The notes under the pieces: model-generated
The model's database searches: none
What the model saw: only the letters and a program-made list of their open reading frames with translations
Told to the model about the DNA's origin: nothing
Assembly (NCBI GenBank): GCA_900553225.1
Contig: USCV01000027.1
Coordinates: forward strand, 1 to 20,226
DNA from: an uncultured Clostridium sp.
GTDB taxonomy: Bacteria > Bacillota > Clostridia > TANB77 > CAG-508
Reading direction: 5' to 3'
Length of the DNA stretch: 20,226 bases
Shown here: piece by piece, positions 1-8,208 of the stretch
Position numbering within the stretch: position 1 is the first letter of the stretch
How the letters are laid out: each line of letters begins with the position of its first letter
Program-made: the position numbers and the translations under genes

Positions 1-393
1 TTTAAAAAGTTATATCAAATATTAATATGCAAATATTTATTCGATAAACATAAAGAAAGAGCGTAAAACACTAAAAAAACAAACAAATAATCTGTTGAAA
101 AGTATGTGAATAAAATATAAAACAAAAACTAGTTATATCAGTTATTCACAGACTTATCCACATTATCCACAACAATATATATTGCAAATGTATTGGTTAA
201 TTTTGTAACATTTGGAAACATAATATAGATAAATCGTAATATAATAGAAATATAATTGTAAAAATAGCAGCAAAAAACAACCCAAGGTGATATAAAAATG
301 GAAAAACTGACATGAATAGACAAAGTTATATATTTTGGAGCCTACCGCATAGTTATTAGATTGTAATATTTTATTGTAATTTTTGTGTTAGCC
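1..393. other. Noncoding AT-rich region with DnaA boxes, possible oriC
   Basis: No convincing gene lies here. Exact TTATCCACA boxes occur at 154-162 and 163-171, back to back. TTATTCACA occurs at 142-150 on the plus strand and at 105-113 on the minus strand. Looser TTATATCA matches lie near 9 and 133. The flanks are almost pure A/T, as expected for a DNA-unwinding element. Clusters of this kind are typical of bacterial origins, but they also occur at DnaA-regulated promoters. Near 286-314 an SD-like GGTGAT precedes an ATG that opens only five codons before TGA; it may be the stump of a lost gene. No dnaA, dnaN or rpmH is visible, so the origin call is an inference. Confidence 0.5.
105..171. 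promoter_or_regulatory. Cluster of four DnaA boxes
   Basis: Boxes are at 105-113 (minus, TTATTCACA), 142-150 (plus, TTATTCACA), 154-162 (plus, TTATCCACA) and 163-171 (plus, TTATCCACA). The last three share one orientation with start-to-start steps of 12 and 9 bases, close enough for cooperative DnaA binding. Two match the consensus exactly and two differ at one base. Confidence 0.7.
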
Positions 394-438
394 TTGACAA
401 ACAAATTATACGGTTATATAATGTTAACCGAAGTTAAC
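394..438 (+). promoter_or_regulatory. Promoter and dyad operator of the regulator/SUF operon
   Basis: A consensus sigma-A promoter is visible: TTGACA at 394-399, a 17-base spacer, and TATAAT at 417-422. The -10 box sits inside an inverted repeat, CGGTTA (411-416) and TAACCG (425-430). A second repeat, GTTAAC (423-428) with GTTAAC (433-438), follows at once. The TTAAC-type half sites overlapping the -10 and start region are what a homodimeric winged-helix repressor would bind. The regulator encoded directly downstream is the natural candidate, giving autoregulation of the operon. The promoter is clear; the operator assignment is inferred. Confidence 0.65.
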
Positions 439-453
439 AAAAGGAGAGGAAAA

Positions 454-922
454 ATGGTATCAAAGGCATTGGAAGAATATATAAAAACAATGTACGTTTT
501 AAAGAAACAAAACGGAAACATACGAGTTACGGATATTGCAAATAAAATGAATTGTACTAAACCAAGTGTAAACAAAGCACTAAACAATTTAAAGGAAAAT
601 GGTTTAGTAAATTATGAATCATATGGAACAATTGAAATAACAAAGAAGCGGAGAAGACTTAGCAAAAAAGATATTAGAAGCATATGACATAGTATATTTA
701 TTTTTGAAAGACGTTTTAAATTTGAAATCGGAAGATGCAAAAAATGAAGCTGAGAAAATAAAATTTACATTATCGGATGATACTATAAATAAGCTCGCAA
801 AATATGTTCATAAAGTTTTAGATTTAAATAATCTAGATTGTAATTATGATATAAACAAAGAATCGTGTAGACAATGTCTAAGAAGAACGTCTATAAGAAA
901 GATAGATAGTTTAGAAAATTAA
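454..922 (+). pseudogene. DtxR/MntR-scaffold transcriptional regulator, frameshifted
   Basis: The start ATG at 454 follows the SD AAGGAGAGG (441-449). Residues 1-65 form the winged helix-turn-helix of the DtxR/MntR family. An extra C at 649 shifts the frame: as it stands, translation ends at 687 after a basic tail. Removing that base joins the frame to 650-922 and gives a 155-residue protein of normal family length with a dimerisation domain. Compared with the MntR sequence I remember, several metal ligands are replaced: E11 by Lys, H77 by Tyr, E102 by Lys, H103 by Phe; only the E99 equivalent (E100) is clearly kept. Instead there are Cys129, Cys138 and Cys141 (C-x8-C-x2-C) near the C-terminus. 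Position in front of sufC suggests a SUF-operon regulator, possibly sensing Fe-S status rather than free metal. The shift may be a sequencing error or a real mutation. Confidence 0.75.
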
Positions 923-954
923 AAAATACAGATTAGAAAGGAATTAGAAAATAT

Positions 955-1692
955 ATGAGTAACAAGCTATTAGAAATAAAAGATTTATATGTAAAAGCAG
1001 AGGAAAAGGAGATATTAAAAGGAATTAATCTAAAAATAAATAAGGGAGAAATTCATGTAATAATGGGACCAAATGGTTCTGGAAAAACAACAACAGCAAA
1101 TGCAATTTTAAATAATCCTATGTACGTAAAAGAAAAAGGAAGTATTATATTTGAAGAAGAAGACATAACAAATTTAAAAACAGATGAAATTGCAAGAAAA
1201 GGAATTTTTATGTCTTTTCAATTACCAGAAGAAATACCTGGAATATCTGTTACAAACTTTTTAAAGTATGCTAAAAATAAAGTAACAGGAAAACCAGTAA
1301 AGATTTTTGAATTTAAAGATGAATTAAAAAAATATATGGAGAATTTAAATATGGATTCTAAAAATATGGAAAGAAGCTTAAATGTTGGTTTTTCGGGTGG
1401 AGAAAAAAAGAAAAATGAAATATTGCAAATGCTTGTATTGAATCCAAAACTTGCTATTTTAGATGAAACAGATTCTGGATTAGATGTTGATGCTATAAAA
1501 ACAGTATCAAAGGGAATTGAAATGTTTAAAAACAACGAAAACAGTATTTTAATTATAACTCATAATACAAAAATATTAAGTAGTCTAAAAGTAGATTATG
1601 TTCATGTATTAGTAAACGGAAAAATAGTAAAAACTGGTGGTCAAGAGCTTGCAAGAGAAATTGAAGAAAATGGATATGCACAATATAAGTAA
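955..1692 (+). CDS. sufC: SufC, ATPase of the SUF Fe-S cluster scaffold
   Basis: Cytosolic ABC-type ATPase that binds SufB and SufD and drives the conformational changes needed for de novo Fe-S cluster assembly. At 245 residues it has the usual SufC length. Visible motifs: Walker A GPNGSGKT at 38-45; the ABC signature SGGEK at 147-151, within the FSGGEKKKNEILQ stretch characteristic of SufC; Walker B LAILDE with E171 at 166-171; D-loop at 173-177; switch histidine H203. There are no membrane segments, as expected for SUF. An AAAGGA SD lies about 12 bases before the ATG, slightly far. It is the first SUF gene, 32 bases after the regulator. The order C-B-D-S-U fits clostridial SUF operons. Confidence 0.96.
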   Translation: MSNKLLEIKDLYVKAEEKEILKGINLKINKGEIHVIMGPNGSGKTTTANAILNNPMYVKEKGSIIFEEEDITNLKTDEIARKGIFMSFQLPEEIPGISVTNFLKYAKNKVTGKPVKIFEFKDELKKYMENLNMDSKNMERSLNVGFSGGEKKKNEILQMLVLNPKLAILDETDSGLDVDAIKTVSKGIEMFKNNENSILIITHNTKILSSLKVDYVHVLVNGKIVKTGGQELAREIEENGYAQYK

Positions 1693-1726
1693 AACGCTAG
1701 ACAATTAAAAACATCATACATGCACT

Positions 1727-1755
1727 TTGAGCCTACTATAATTTAATAGTATACT
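1727..1755 (+). promoter_or_regulatory. Possible internal promoter before sufB
   Basis: The 102-base gap between sufC and sufB contains TTGAGC (1727-1732), 17 bases, then TATACT (1750-1755), a plausible sigma-A promoter. The same stretch contains small dyads (ACTAT/ATAGT around 1735-1750). It could give extra expression of sufBDS relative to sufC. Suggested by spacing and sequence only. Confidence 0.35.
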
Positions 1756-1794
1756 ATAAGAATAAAAAAGTAAAATACAGAAAGGAAAGTTTGA

Positions 1795-3195
1795 ATGTCT
1801 AAAACTAATATTGAGGATATAAATAGAAATATTTATGATATAAGAAATAAAGATGATTATGATTTTAAAGTTAAAAAAGGATTAACTAAAGAAATAATAG
1901 AAGAAATATCAAAACAAAAAAATGATCCAGATTGGATGAGAGAGTTTAGATTAAAAGCATTGGAGGTTTATAATAAATTAGAACTTCCAAGCTGGGGACC
2001 TGATATTTCAGAACTTAATATGGATGAAATTGCAACATATGTAAGACCAAAAACAAAATTAAATAATTCATGGGAAGATGTGCCAGAAGATATAAAAAAT
2101 ACATTTGATAAACTAGGAATACCAGAGGCAGAAAAGAAATCTCTAGCAGGAGTTGGCGCTCAGTATGATTCAGAAGTTGTATATCATAGCATGAAAGAAG
2201 ATTTAATAAAACAAGGTGTAATATATACTGATATGGAAACAGCTGTAAGAGAGTATCCAGAACTTGTAAAAGAGCATTTTATGAAGTGTGTTCCTATATA
2301 TGACCATAAATTCGTTGCATTACATGGAGCAGTATGGTCTGGTGGGTCATTTGTATATGTTCCAAAAGGAGTAAAGGTTGACATACCACTTCAATCATAT
2401 TTTAGGCTTAATTCACCAGAGTCAGGACAATTTGAACATACGTTAATAATTGTAGATGAGGGTGCTTATCTTCATTTTATAGAAGGATGTAGTGCACCTA
2501 AATATAATAAAGTAAATTTACATGCTGGTTGTGTTGAATTATATGTAAAAGATAATAGTTACTTGAGATATTCAACAATAGAAAACTGGTCAAAAAACAT
2601 GCTTAATTTAAATACTAAAAAGGCTATTGTTGGAAAAAATGCGCAAATTGATTGGGTTACTGGTTCTTTCGGCTCTAAAATATCAATGTTATATCCAATG
2701 AGTATATTAAATGGAGAAGGAGCAAAAACAGAGTATACTGGAATTTCATTTGCGGGAAAGGGACAAAATTTAGATAATGGATTTAAGGCAGTTCATAATT
2801 CTCCAAATACTTCTAGTATAGTTAATGCTAAATCTATTTCAAAAGATGGAGGTAAATGTACTTATCGTTCACTTATTAGAATAAATGAAAATGCAAAAAA
2901 TTCAAAATCATCAGTTTCTTGTGAATCACTTATGTTAGATGATATATCAGTATCTGATACAATACCAGTAAATGATATTAGAACAGATGACGTTGAATTT
3001 TCACATGAAGCTAAAATTGGAAAAATTAGTGATAAAACAATATTTTATTTAATGAGTAGAGGATTGTCGGAAGAGGATGCTAAATCTATGATTGTGCGTG
3101 GATTTGCATATCCAATTTCAAAAGAACTTCCAGTAGAATATGCAGTAGAAATGAATAACTTAATTAATTTAGAACTAGAAGGAGCAATAGGATAA
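1795..3195 (+). CDS. sufB: SufB, Fe-S cluster scaffold subunit
   Basis: Core scaffold of the SufBCD complex, on which nascent Fe-S clusters are built in the cytosol from SufS/SufU sulfur and iron. The 466 residues are the normal bacterial SufB length. The C-terminal two thirds form the right-handed beta-helix SufBD domain. Cys376 in the SCESLML stretch corresponds to the E. coli SufB C405 region, and His404 in the FSHEAKIG stretch to the conserved histidine at the SufB-SufD interface. The end of the domain carries the ISDKTIFYLMSRGLSEEDA helix pair typical of the family. The SD AAAGGAAAG precedes the ATG at 1795. The gene is followed after 18 bases by sufD. Confidence 0.97.
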   Translation: MSKTNIEDINRNIYDIRNKDDYDFKVKKGLTKEIIEEISKQKNDPDWMREFRLKALEVYNKLELPSWGPDISELNMDEIATYVRPKTKLNNSWEDVPEDIKNTFDKLGIPEAEKKSLAGVGAQYDSEVVYHSMKEDLIKQGVIYTDMETAVREYPELVKEHFMKCVPIYDHKFVALHGAVWSGGSFVYVPKGVKVDIPLQSYFRLNSPESGQFEHTLIIVDEGAYLHFIEGCSAPKYNKVNLHAGCVELYVKDNSYLRYSTIENWSKNMLNLNTKKAIVGKNAQIDWVTGSFGSKISMLYPMSILNGEGAKTEYTGISFAGKGQNLDNGFKAVHNSPNTSSIVNAKSISKDGGKCTYRSLIRINENAKNSKSSVSCESLMLDDISVSDTIPVNDIRTDDVEFSHEAKIGKISDKTIFYLMSRGLSEEDAKSMIVRGFAYPISKELPVEYAVEMNNLINLELEGAIG

Positions 3196-3213
3196 TAAGA
3201 AAGGATTAAAAAT

Positions 3214-4278
3214 ATGGGAATTTTAAAATTAAATGAAACACCTGTTAGAACTTCAAGAAATTTTAATATTAATAACATTAAATTAGACGATGTTGAAATT
3301 CCAGAGAATATTGGGAGTTTTGATAATGTGGAAATAATAAATAGCACTTCCGAAATAACAGTAGAAAAAAGCAATAATAACTTTAATTTAACTTATGGAA
3401 TAGGTGATATACTTGTAAAAAAAGTAAAAGAAGAAGCAAATCAAAACTTGAAATTAGTTATTAATAATAAAAATAATGATGTAACTAAGCTAAACTTTAA
3501 ATTTGATAATCAAAATTTAAATTTGTTTGAAAATATAGAAATTATTGCAAATGAAAATTCTAGATCAACTGTGATTTTAAAATATGAGTCGGATGAAAAT
3601 ACAAAATGTTTTCATAATGGAGTAATAAGAATACTTGCTAAAGAAAATTCAGTATTACATGTAATAATTGCAAACTTTATGAATTCAGTTTCTAATAATT
3701 TTATGAGTATAGAAAATAGCATAGAATCAAATGCTAATGTAAAATATACGATAGTTGACTTTGGTGGAAAAAATAGTATTACAAATTACTATTCAAATTT
3801 AATAGGTGATTTTTCAGAAAATACAATAAATGCTATATATTTAGGCAATGAAAATGAAGTAATCGATTTAAATTATATAGGAGAATTAAGAGGAGAAAAA
3901 TCAAATATAGACATTAAAGCAATAGGAGCCTTAAACCAAAATGCTAAGAAAAATTTTAAGGGAACGATTGATTTTAAAAAAGGTTGCAAAAAGGCTAAAG
4001 GAAATGAAGAAGAATTTTGTATGTTATTATCTGACAAAGCAAAATCTATAGCACTTCCTATGTTATTATGTTCAGAAGAAGATGTTGAAGGAAGTCATTC
4101 TAGTTCAGCAGGTAAAGCAGAAGAAAAAGAACTATTCTATATAATGAGCAGAGGATTTTCTTTAAAAGAAGCAATAAAATTAATTATTAGAGCTAAATTT
4201 AATAAGACTATTGAAAATATTCAGGACAAAGAATTAAGAAGACAAATTTTAAATGAAATGGATAAAAAATTAGATTAA
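3214..4278 (+). CDS. sufD: SufD, partner of SufB in the SUF scaffold
   Basis: Paralogue of SufB that pairs with it and with SufC in the SufBC2D complex and helps iron enter the scaffold. The protein is 354 residues, shorter than E. coli (about 420) or Bacillus (about 437) SufD, mostly through a short, divergent N-terminal region. The C-terminal SufBD beta-helix domain is clear: the SHSSSAGKAEEKELFYIMSR stretch holds the conserved histidine and the closing helices. An AAGGA SD lies 8 bases before the ATG. Asn, Lys and Ile are very frequent, and the sequence is less conserved than SufB, as usual. Position between sufB and sufS supports the call. Confidence 0.92.
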   Translation: MGILKLNETPVRTSRNFNINNIKLDDVEIPENIGSFDNVEIINSTSEITVEKSNNNFNLTYGIGDILVKKVKEEANQNLKLVINNKNNDVTKLNFKFDNQNLNLFENIEIIANENSRSTVILKYESDENTKCFHNGVIRILAKENSVLHVIIANFMNSVSNNFMSIENSIESNANVKYTIVDFGGKNSITNYYSNLIGDFSENTINAIYLGNENEVIDLNYIGELRGEKSNIDIKAIGALNQNAKKNFKGTIDFKKGCKKAKGNEEEFCMLLSDKAKSIALPMLLCSEEDVEGSHSSSAGKAEEKELFYIMSRGFSLKEAIKLIIRAKFNKTIENIQDKELRRQILNEMDKKLD

Positions 4279-4361
4279 AACTTTTTTGCTTAAAAACTTG
4301 TATTACCAAATAAAAAAATAGAAATAACTAATAATATTATAAAAAGGAAGGACCAAGTAAT

Positions 4362-5579
<1,218 letters not shown>

Positions 5580-5618
5580 ATAAATGTATGAGGTGTTATA
5601 TATATTTACTTAATGGTG

Positions 5619-5632
5619 AGATTGCAAAATCT
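5619..5632 (+). terminator. Weak hairpin with T-tract after sufS
   Basis: AGATT (5619-5623) and AATCT (5628-5632) form a 5-bp stem with a four-base loop, followed a few bases on by seven T (5638-5644). It is too weak to be a full terminator but could attenuate transcription into sufU and mnmA. Confidence 0.3.
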
Positions 5633-5644
5633 TAAACTTTTTTT

Positions 5645-5690
5645 GAAGGGAGTTATATGTTAATTTAAAAATTAACATAGATTAAAAATG
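5645..5690 (+). promoter_or_regulatory. sufU start region: SD separated from the ATG by a hairpin
   Basis: The only good SD, GAAGGGAG (5645-5652), is 35 bases upstream of the sufU ATG (5688). Between them lies a perfect 11-bp inverted repeat: TATGTTAATTT (5656-5666), two A, AAATTAACATA (5669-5679). If folded, it leaves about 11 unpaired bases between SD and ATG, a normal distance. Unfolded, the SD would serve ATG 5657, which reads only three codons (Met-Leu-Ile) before TAA. No other in-frame start with an SD exists for sufU. A folded-out spacer of this type is known for phage T4 gene 38. Confidence 0.55.
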
Positions 5691-6140
5691 GACGATTTAA
5701 ATGATGTTTATAATGAGCTTATTATGGAACATAGTATGAATTCTTATAATAAAAGAAAATTAGAAAATGCAGATTTTTCTTGCATGGGACATAATCCGAA
5801 TTGTGGAGATGAAATAACTTTAGAAATAAAGTTAAATGGAAATATAATAGAAGACATGGCTTTTTCTGGTCATGGATGTGCAATATCTCAAGCTTCAACT
5901 TCTATAATGATAGATACATTAAAAGGTAAAACAATTGATGAAGCAAAAGAGATTATAAAAACATTTATTGAAATGATAAAAAGAGAAATTAAAGATGAAA
6001 GTGAATTAAAAAAACTAGAAGATGCAATTGCTTTTAAAAATGTTTCTAATATGCCAGCAAGAGTAAAGTGTGCATTACTTGCTTGGCATACAATAGAAGA
6101 CATGTTAAAAGATAAAGAAGGTAATGTAAATGGAAAATAA
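5688..6140 (+). CDS. sufU: SufU, zinc-dependent sulfurtransferase
   Basis: IscU-fold protein that in Firmicutes receives the persulfide of SufS and passes sulfur on to the SufBCD scaffold. It has 150 residues, the usual size. Cys39, Asp41, Cys64 and Cys128 match the zinc and sulfur-acceptor residues of Bacillus SufU (C41, D43, C66, C128). A further Cys32 is visible. The start at MDDLNDVYNELI matches the family N-terminus. Its last 11 bases overlap the mnmA start, so the two are probably translated together. Initiation likely depends on the hairpin-spaced SD described separately. Confidence 0.95.
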   Translation: MDDLNDVYNELIMEHSMNSYNKRKLENADFSCMGHNPNCGDEITLEIKLNGNIIEDMAFSGHGCAISQASTSIMIDTLKGKTIDEAKEIIKTFIEMIKREIKDESELKKLEDAIAFKNVSNMPARVKCALLAWHTIEDMLKDKEGNVNGK

Positions 6141-7185
6141 AAGAGTTTTACTTGGAATGAGTGGTGGTGTTGATAGTAGTGTTTCAGCACTACTATTAAA
6201 AGAAGCGGGATATGAAGTAATTGGTGCAACTTTAGAGCTATTTGCAGGAAGTAGTTGTTGTAATATAAATACATATATAGATGCTAAAAATGTATGTAAT
6301 TCAATTGGAATACCGCACTTTACATATGATTATAAAGATGAGTTTAGGAAATATGTTATAGATGATTTTATAGATTGCTATGCAAATTGTAAAACCCCTA
6401 ATCCATGTATTGAATGTAATAAATATATGAAATTTGGTTTTATGTATGAAAAAGCAAAGCAATTAGATTGTAACTATATAGCAACTGGACATTATGCTAA
6501 AACAGAATATAGTAATGAATATAAAAGATGGGTTTTAAAAAAATCAAATGCAGGAAAAAAAGATCAAAGTTATGTGTTATGGAATATACCAAAGGATTTA
6601 TTAAGCCATGTCTTATTTCCACTTGCAGATTTTGAAGATAAAGATCAGATAAGAGAAATCGCAAGAAAGAACAACTTAAAGGTTGCAAACAAACCAGATA
6701 GTGAAGATATTTGTTTTGTTCCTGATGGCAACTATAAGAAATTTTTAGAAAACAATTCCAATATTAAACCTAAAAAAGGAAATATTGTAAATTCAAAAGG
6801 ACAAGTTTTAGGAACACACATGGGGTTATATAACTATACAATAGGCCAAAGAAAAGGGCTTGGCATTTCGAACAGTGTGCCTTTATTTGTTCTAGGATTT
6901 AACAAAGCTAAAAATGAAGTTATAGTTGGAGAAGAAAATGAACTTTACAAAAAAGAGATTATTGTTTCAGACTTTAATTTGTTATTAGTTGATGAAATAG
7001 ACTCATGGATGGATGTTGAAGTAAAAACTAGATATTCTTCAAAAGTTGCAAGAGCAAAAATATTGAAAGAAGATAATAACATAAAAGTGGTATTTGATGA
7101 GCCACAAAGAGCAATAACTAAGGGGCAATCAGCTGTATTTTATGTTAACGATATAGTTCTAGGTGGAGGAAAAATAATTTCTTAA
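6130..7185 (+). CDS. mnmA: MnmA, tRNA-specific 2-thiouridylase
   Basis: Makes 2-thiouridine at position 34 of tRNA-Lys, -Glu and -Gln, using ATP to adenylate U34 and a persulfide sulfur. It has 351 residues. The PP-loop GMSGGVDSS at 9-17 binds ATP. Cys93 in the NPCIECN motif and Cys195 in DICFVP are the pair of catalytic cysteines. The DQSYVLW, GNYKKFL and TIGQRKGLG stretches are family signatures. The central region is followed by the C-terminal beta-barrel domain. The start overlaps the end of sufU, with GAAGG at 6116-6120 as SD. Placement in the SUF operon suggests that SufS (with or without SufU) is its sulfur source, as a TusA relay is not seen here. Confidence 0.96.
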   Translation: MENKRVLLGMSGGVDSSVSALLLKEAGYEVIGATLELFAGSSCCNINTYIDAKNVCNSIGIPHFTYDYKDEFRKYVIDDFIDCYANCKTPNPCIECNKYMKFGFMYEKAKQLDCNYIATGHYAKTEYSNEYKRWVLKKSNAGKKDQSYVLWNIPKDLLSHVLFPLADFEDKDQIREIARKNNLKVANKPDSEDICFVPDGNYKKFLENNSNIKPKKGNIVNSKGQVLGTHMGLYNYTIGQRKGLGISNSVPLFVLGFNKAKNEVIVGEENELYKKEIIVSDFNLLLVDEIDSWMDVEVKTRYSSKVARAKILKEDNNIKVVFDEPQRAITKGQSAVFYVNDIVLGGGKIIS

Positions 7186-7217
7186 ATAAAAGACAGAAAT
7201 ATAAGGAGATAATAAAA

Positions 7218-7970
7218 ATGCTAAACCAATTTTCACGAACAGAATTATTAATTGGAAAAGAGTCAATAGAAAAATTACAAAATTCAAAAGTTGCAGTATT
7301 TGGAATAGGAGGAGTAGGTTCTTTTGTTGTAGAAGGGCTGGTAAGGGCTGGTATTGGAAACTTTATATTAGTAGATGATGACAAAGTGTGTTTAACAAAT
7401 TTAAATAGACAAATTATTGCTACTAGAAAAACTGTAGGAAAACCTAAAGTTGAAGTAGCAAGAGATAGAATTTTAGAAATAAATCCAAATGCAAATGTAG
7501 AAATTTTCCAAGAGTTTTTTATGCCTAATAGTAGGGAGATTTTAGATGAAACTGTTTCATATGTGGTAGATAGTATAGACACAGTTACTGCTAAAATAGA
7601 ACTTGTTGTAAGAGCAGAAAAACTTAATATACCAATTATATCTAGCATGGGGACAGGAAACAAATTAGACCCAACAAAATTTGAAGTTACAGATATTTAT
7701 AAAACAAGTGTATGTCCTTTAGCTAAGGTTATGAGAAAAGAATTAAGAGCAAGAAATATAAAAGGACTGAAAGTAGTCTATTCAAAAGAAGAGCCTATAA
7801 AACCTGACAAAAACTTAGAATGTAGTTGTAAAACGGGATGTATATGCCCTCCAGGAACTGTTAGAAAATGTACTGCTAAGAACCAAATACCAGGAAGTAT
7901 ATCTTTTGTTCCTTCAGTTGCTGGATTAATAATTGCGGGAGAAGTTATAAAAGATATTATAAATATATAA
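7218..7970 (+). CDS. tcdA: TcdA/CsdL, tRNA threonylcarbamoyladenosine dehydratase
   Basis: E1-like (ThiF/MoeB superfamily) ATP-dependent enzyme that dehydrates t6A at tRNA position 37 to the cyclic ct6A form. It has 250 residues. The nucleotide-binding loop GIGGVGS lies at 29-35. VDDD followed by NLNRQI supplies the acidic and arginine residues of the adenylation site. The family-specific SSMGTGNK and PGSISFVPSVAG stretches are both present. A Cys-rich insertion (ECSCKTGCICPPG) precedes the last strand. In E. coli this enzyme depends on the CsdA/CsdE sulfur relay, so linkage to SUF and mnmA makes sense. The SD AGGAGAT lies 7 bases before the ATG. It is the last gene of the block. Confidence 0.93.
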   Translation: MLNQFSRTELLIGKESIEKLQNSKVAVFGIGGVGSFVVEGLVRAGIGNFILVDDDKVCLTNLNRQIIATRKTVGKPKVEVARDRILEINPNANVEIFQEFFMPNSREILDETVSYVVDSIDTVTAKIELVVRAEKLNIPIISSMGTGNKLDPTKFEVTDIYKTSVCPLAKVMRKELRARNIKGLKVVYSKEEPIKPDKNLECSCKTGCICPPGTVRKCTAKNQIPGSISFVPSVAGLIIAGEVIKDIINI

Positions 7971-8014
7971 TTTTTTTAAAAGTTGTTTTTGAACTAAACA
8001 ATAATTAAATGTAA

Positions 8015-8039
8015 GTAATAATTCAATATGAATTATTGC
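8015..8039 (+). terminator. Hairpin terminator of the SUF-mnmA-tcdA block
   Basis: AATAATTCA (8017-8025), loop ATA, and TGAATTATT (8029-8037) pair perfectly, extended by a T-G and a G-C pair to 11 bp. A T-rich run follows (8040-8052). It lies 45 bases after the tcdA stop and is a plausible intrinsic terminator, though its stem is nearly all A/T. Confidence 0.55.
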
Positions 8040-8106
8040 TTCTTTAATTTTTATATTTTACATTATACTGTTGTTCTTTTAATAGGTTATGTTTGACATA
8101 AAGACA

Positions 8107-8141
8107 TTTTAGTAAAAAGGTAATTCTTTTTCCTACTAAAA
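8107..8141. repeat. Second inverted repeat before metG
   Basis: TTTTAGTA (8107-8114) and TACTAAAA (8134-8141) pair perfectly, with a nested AAAAG/CTTTT pair inside. It may act as a backup terminator. Function not shown. Confidence 0.4.
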
Positions 8142-8173
8142 TTATTTAGTATTAAATTATAGACGGATAAAAT

Positions 8174-8202
8174 TTGACAAAATGCATAAAATAAAGTATA
8201 AT
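8174..8202 (+). promoter_or_regulatory. metG promoter
   Basis: TTGACA (8174-8179), a 17-base spacer and TATAAT (8197-8202) give a perfect consensus promoter. Transcription should start near 8209, which is where the T-box leader begins. Confidence 0.85.
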
Positions 8203-8208
8203 TCATAC

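Larger units (their letters stand above)
7971..8208. other. Intergenic stretch between tcdA and the metG leader
   Basis: No gene is seen. It holds the two hairpins listed separately and ends in the metG promoter. The rest is AT-rich without recognisable elements. Confidence 0.7.

Noticed and set aside
138..323. Minus-strand reading frame of 61 codons over the DnaA boxes
   Set aside because: It runs antisense through the box cluster, lacks an SD and has low-complexity residues; it is probably chance.
1218..1535. Minus-strand reading frame inside sufC
   Set aside because: It is a shadow of sufC; the plus-strand protein carries all family motifs.
7145..7663. 172-codon minus-strand reading frame over mnmA and tcdA
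   Set aside because: It is antisense to two well-supported genes, and its serine- and phenylalanine-rich content is typical of antisense shadow frames.
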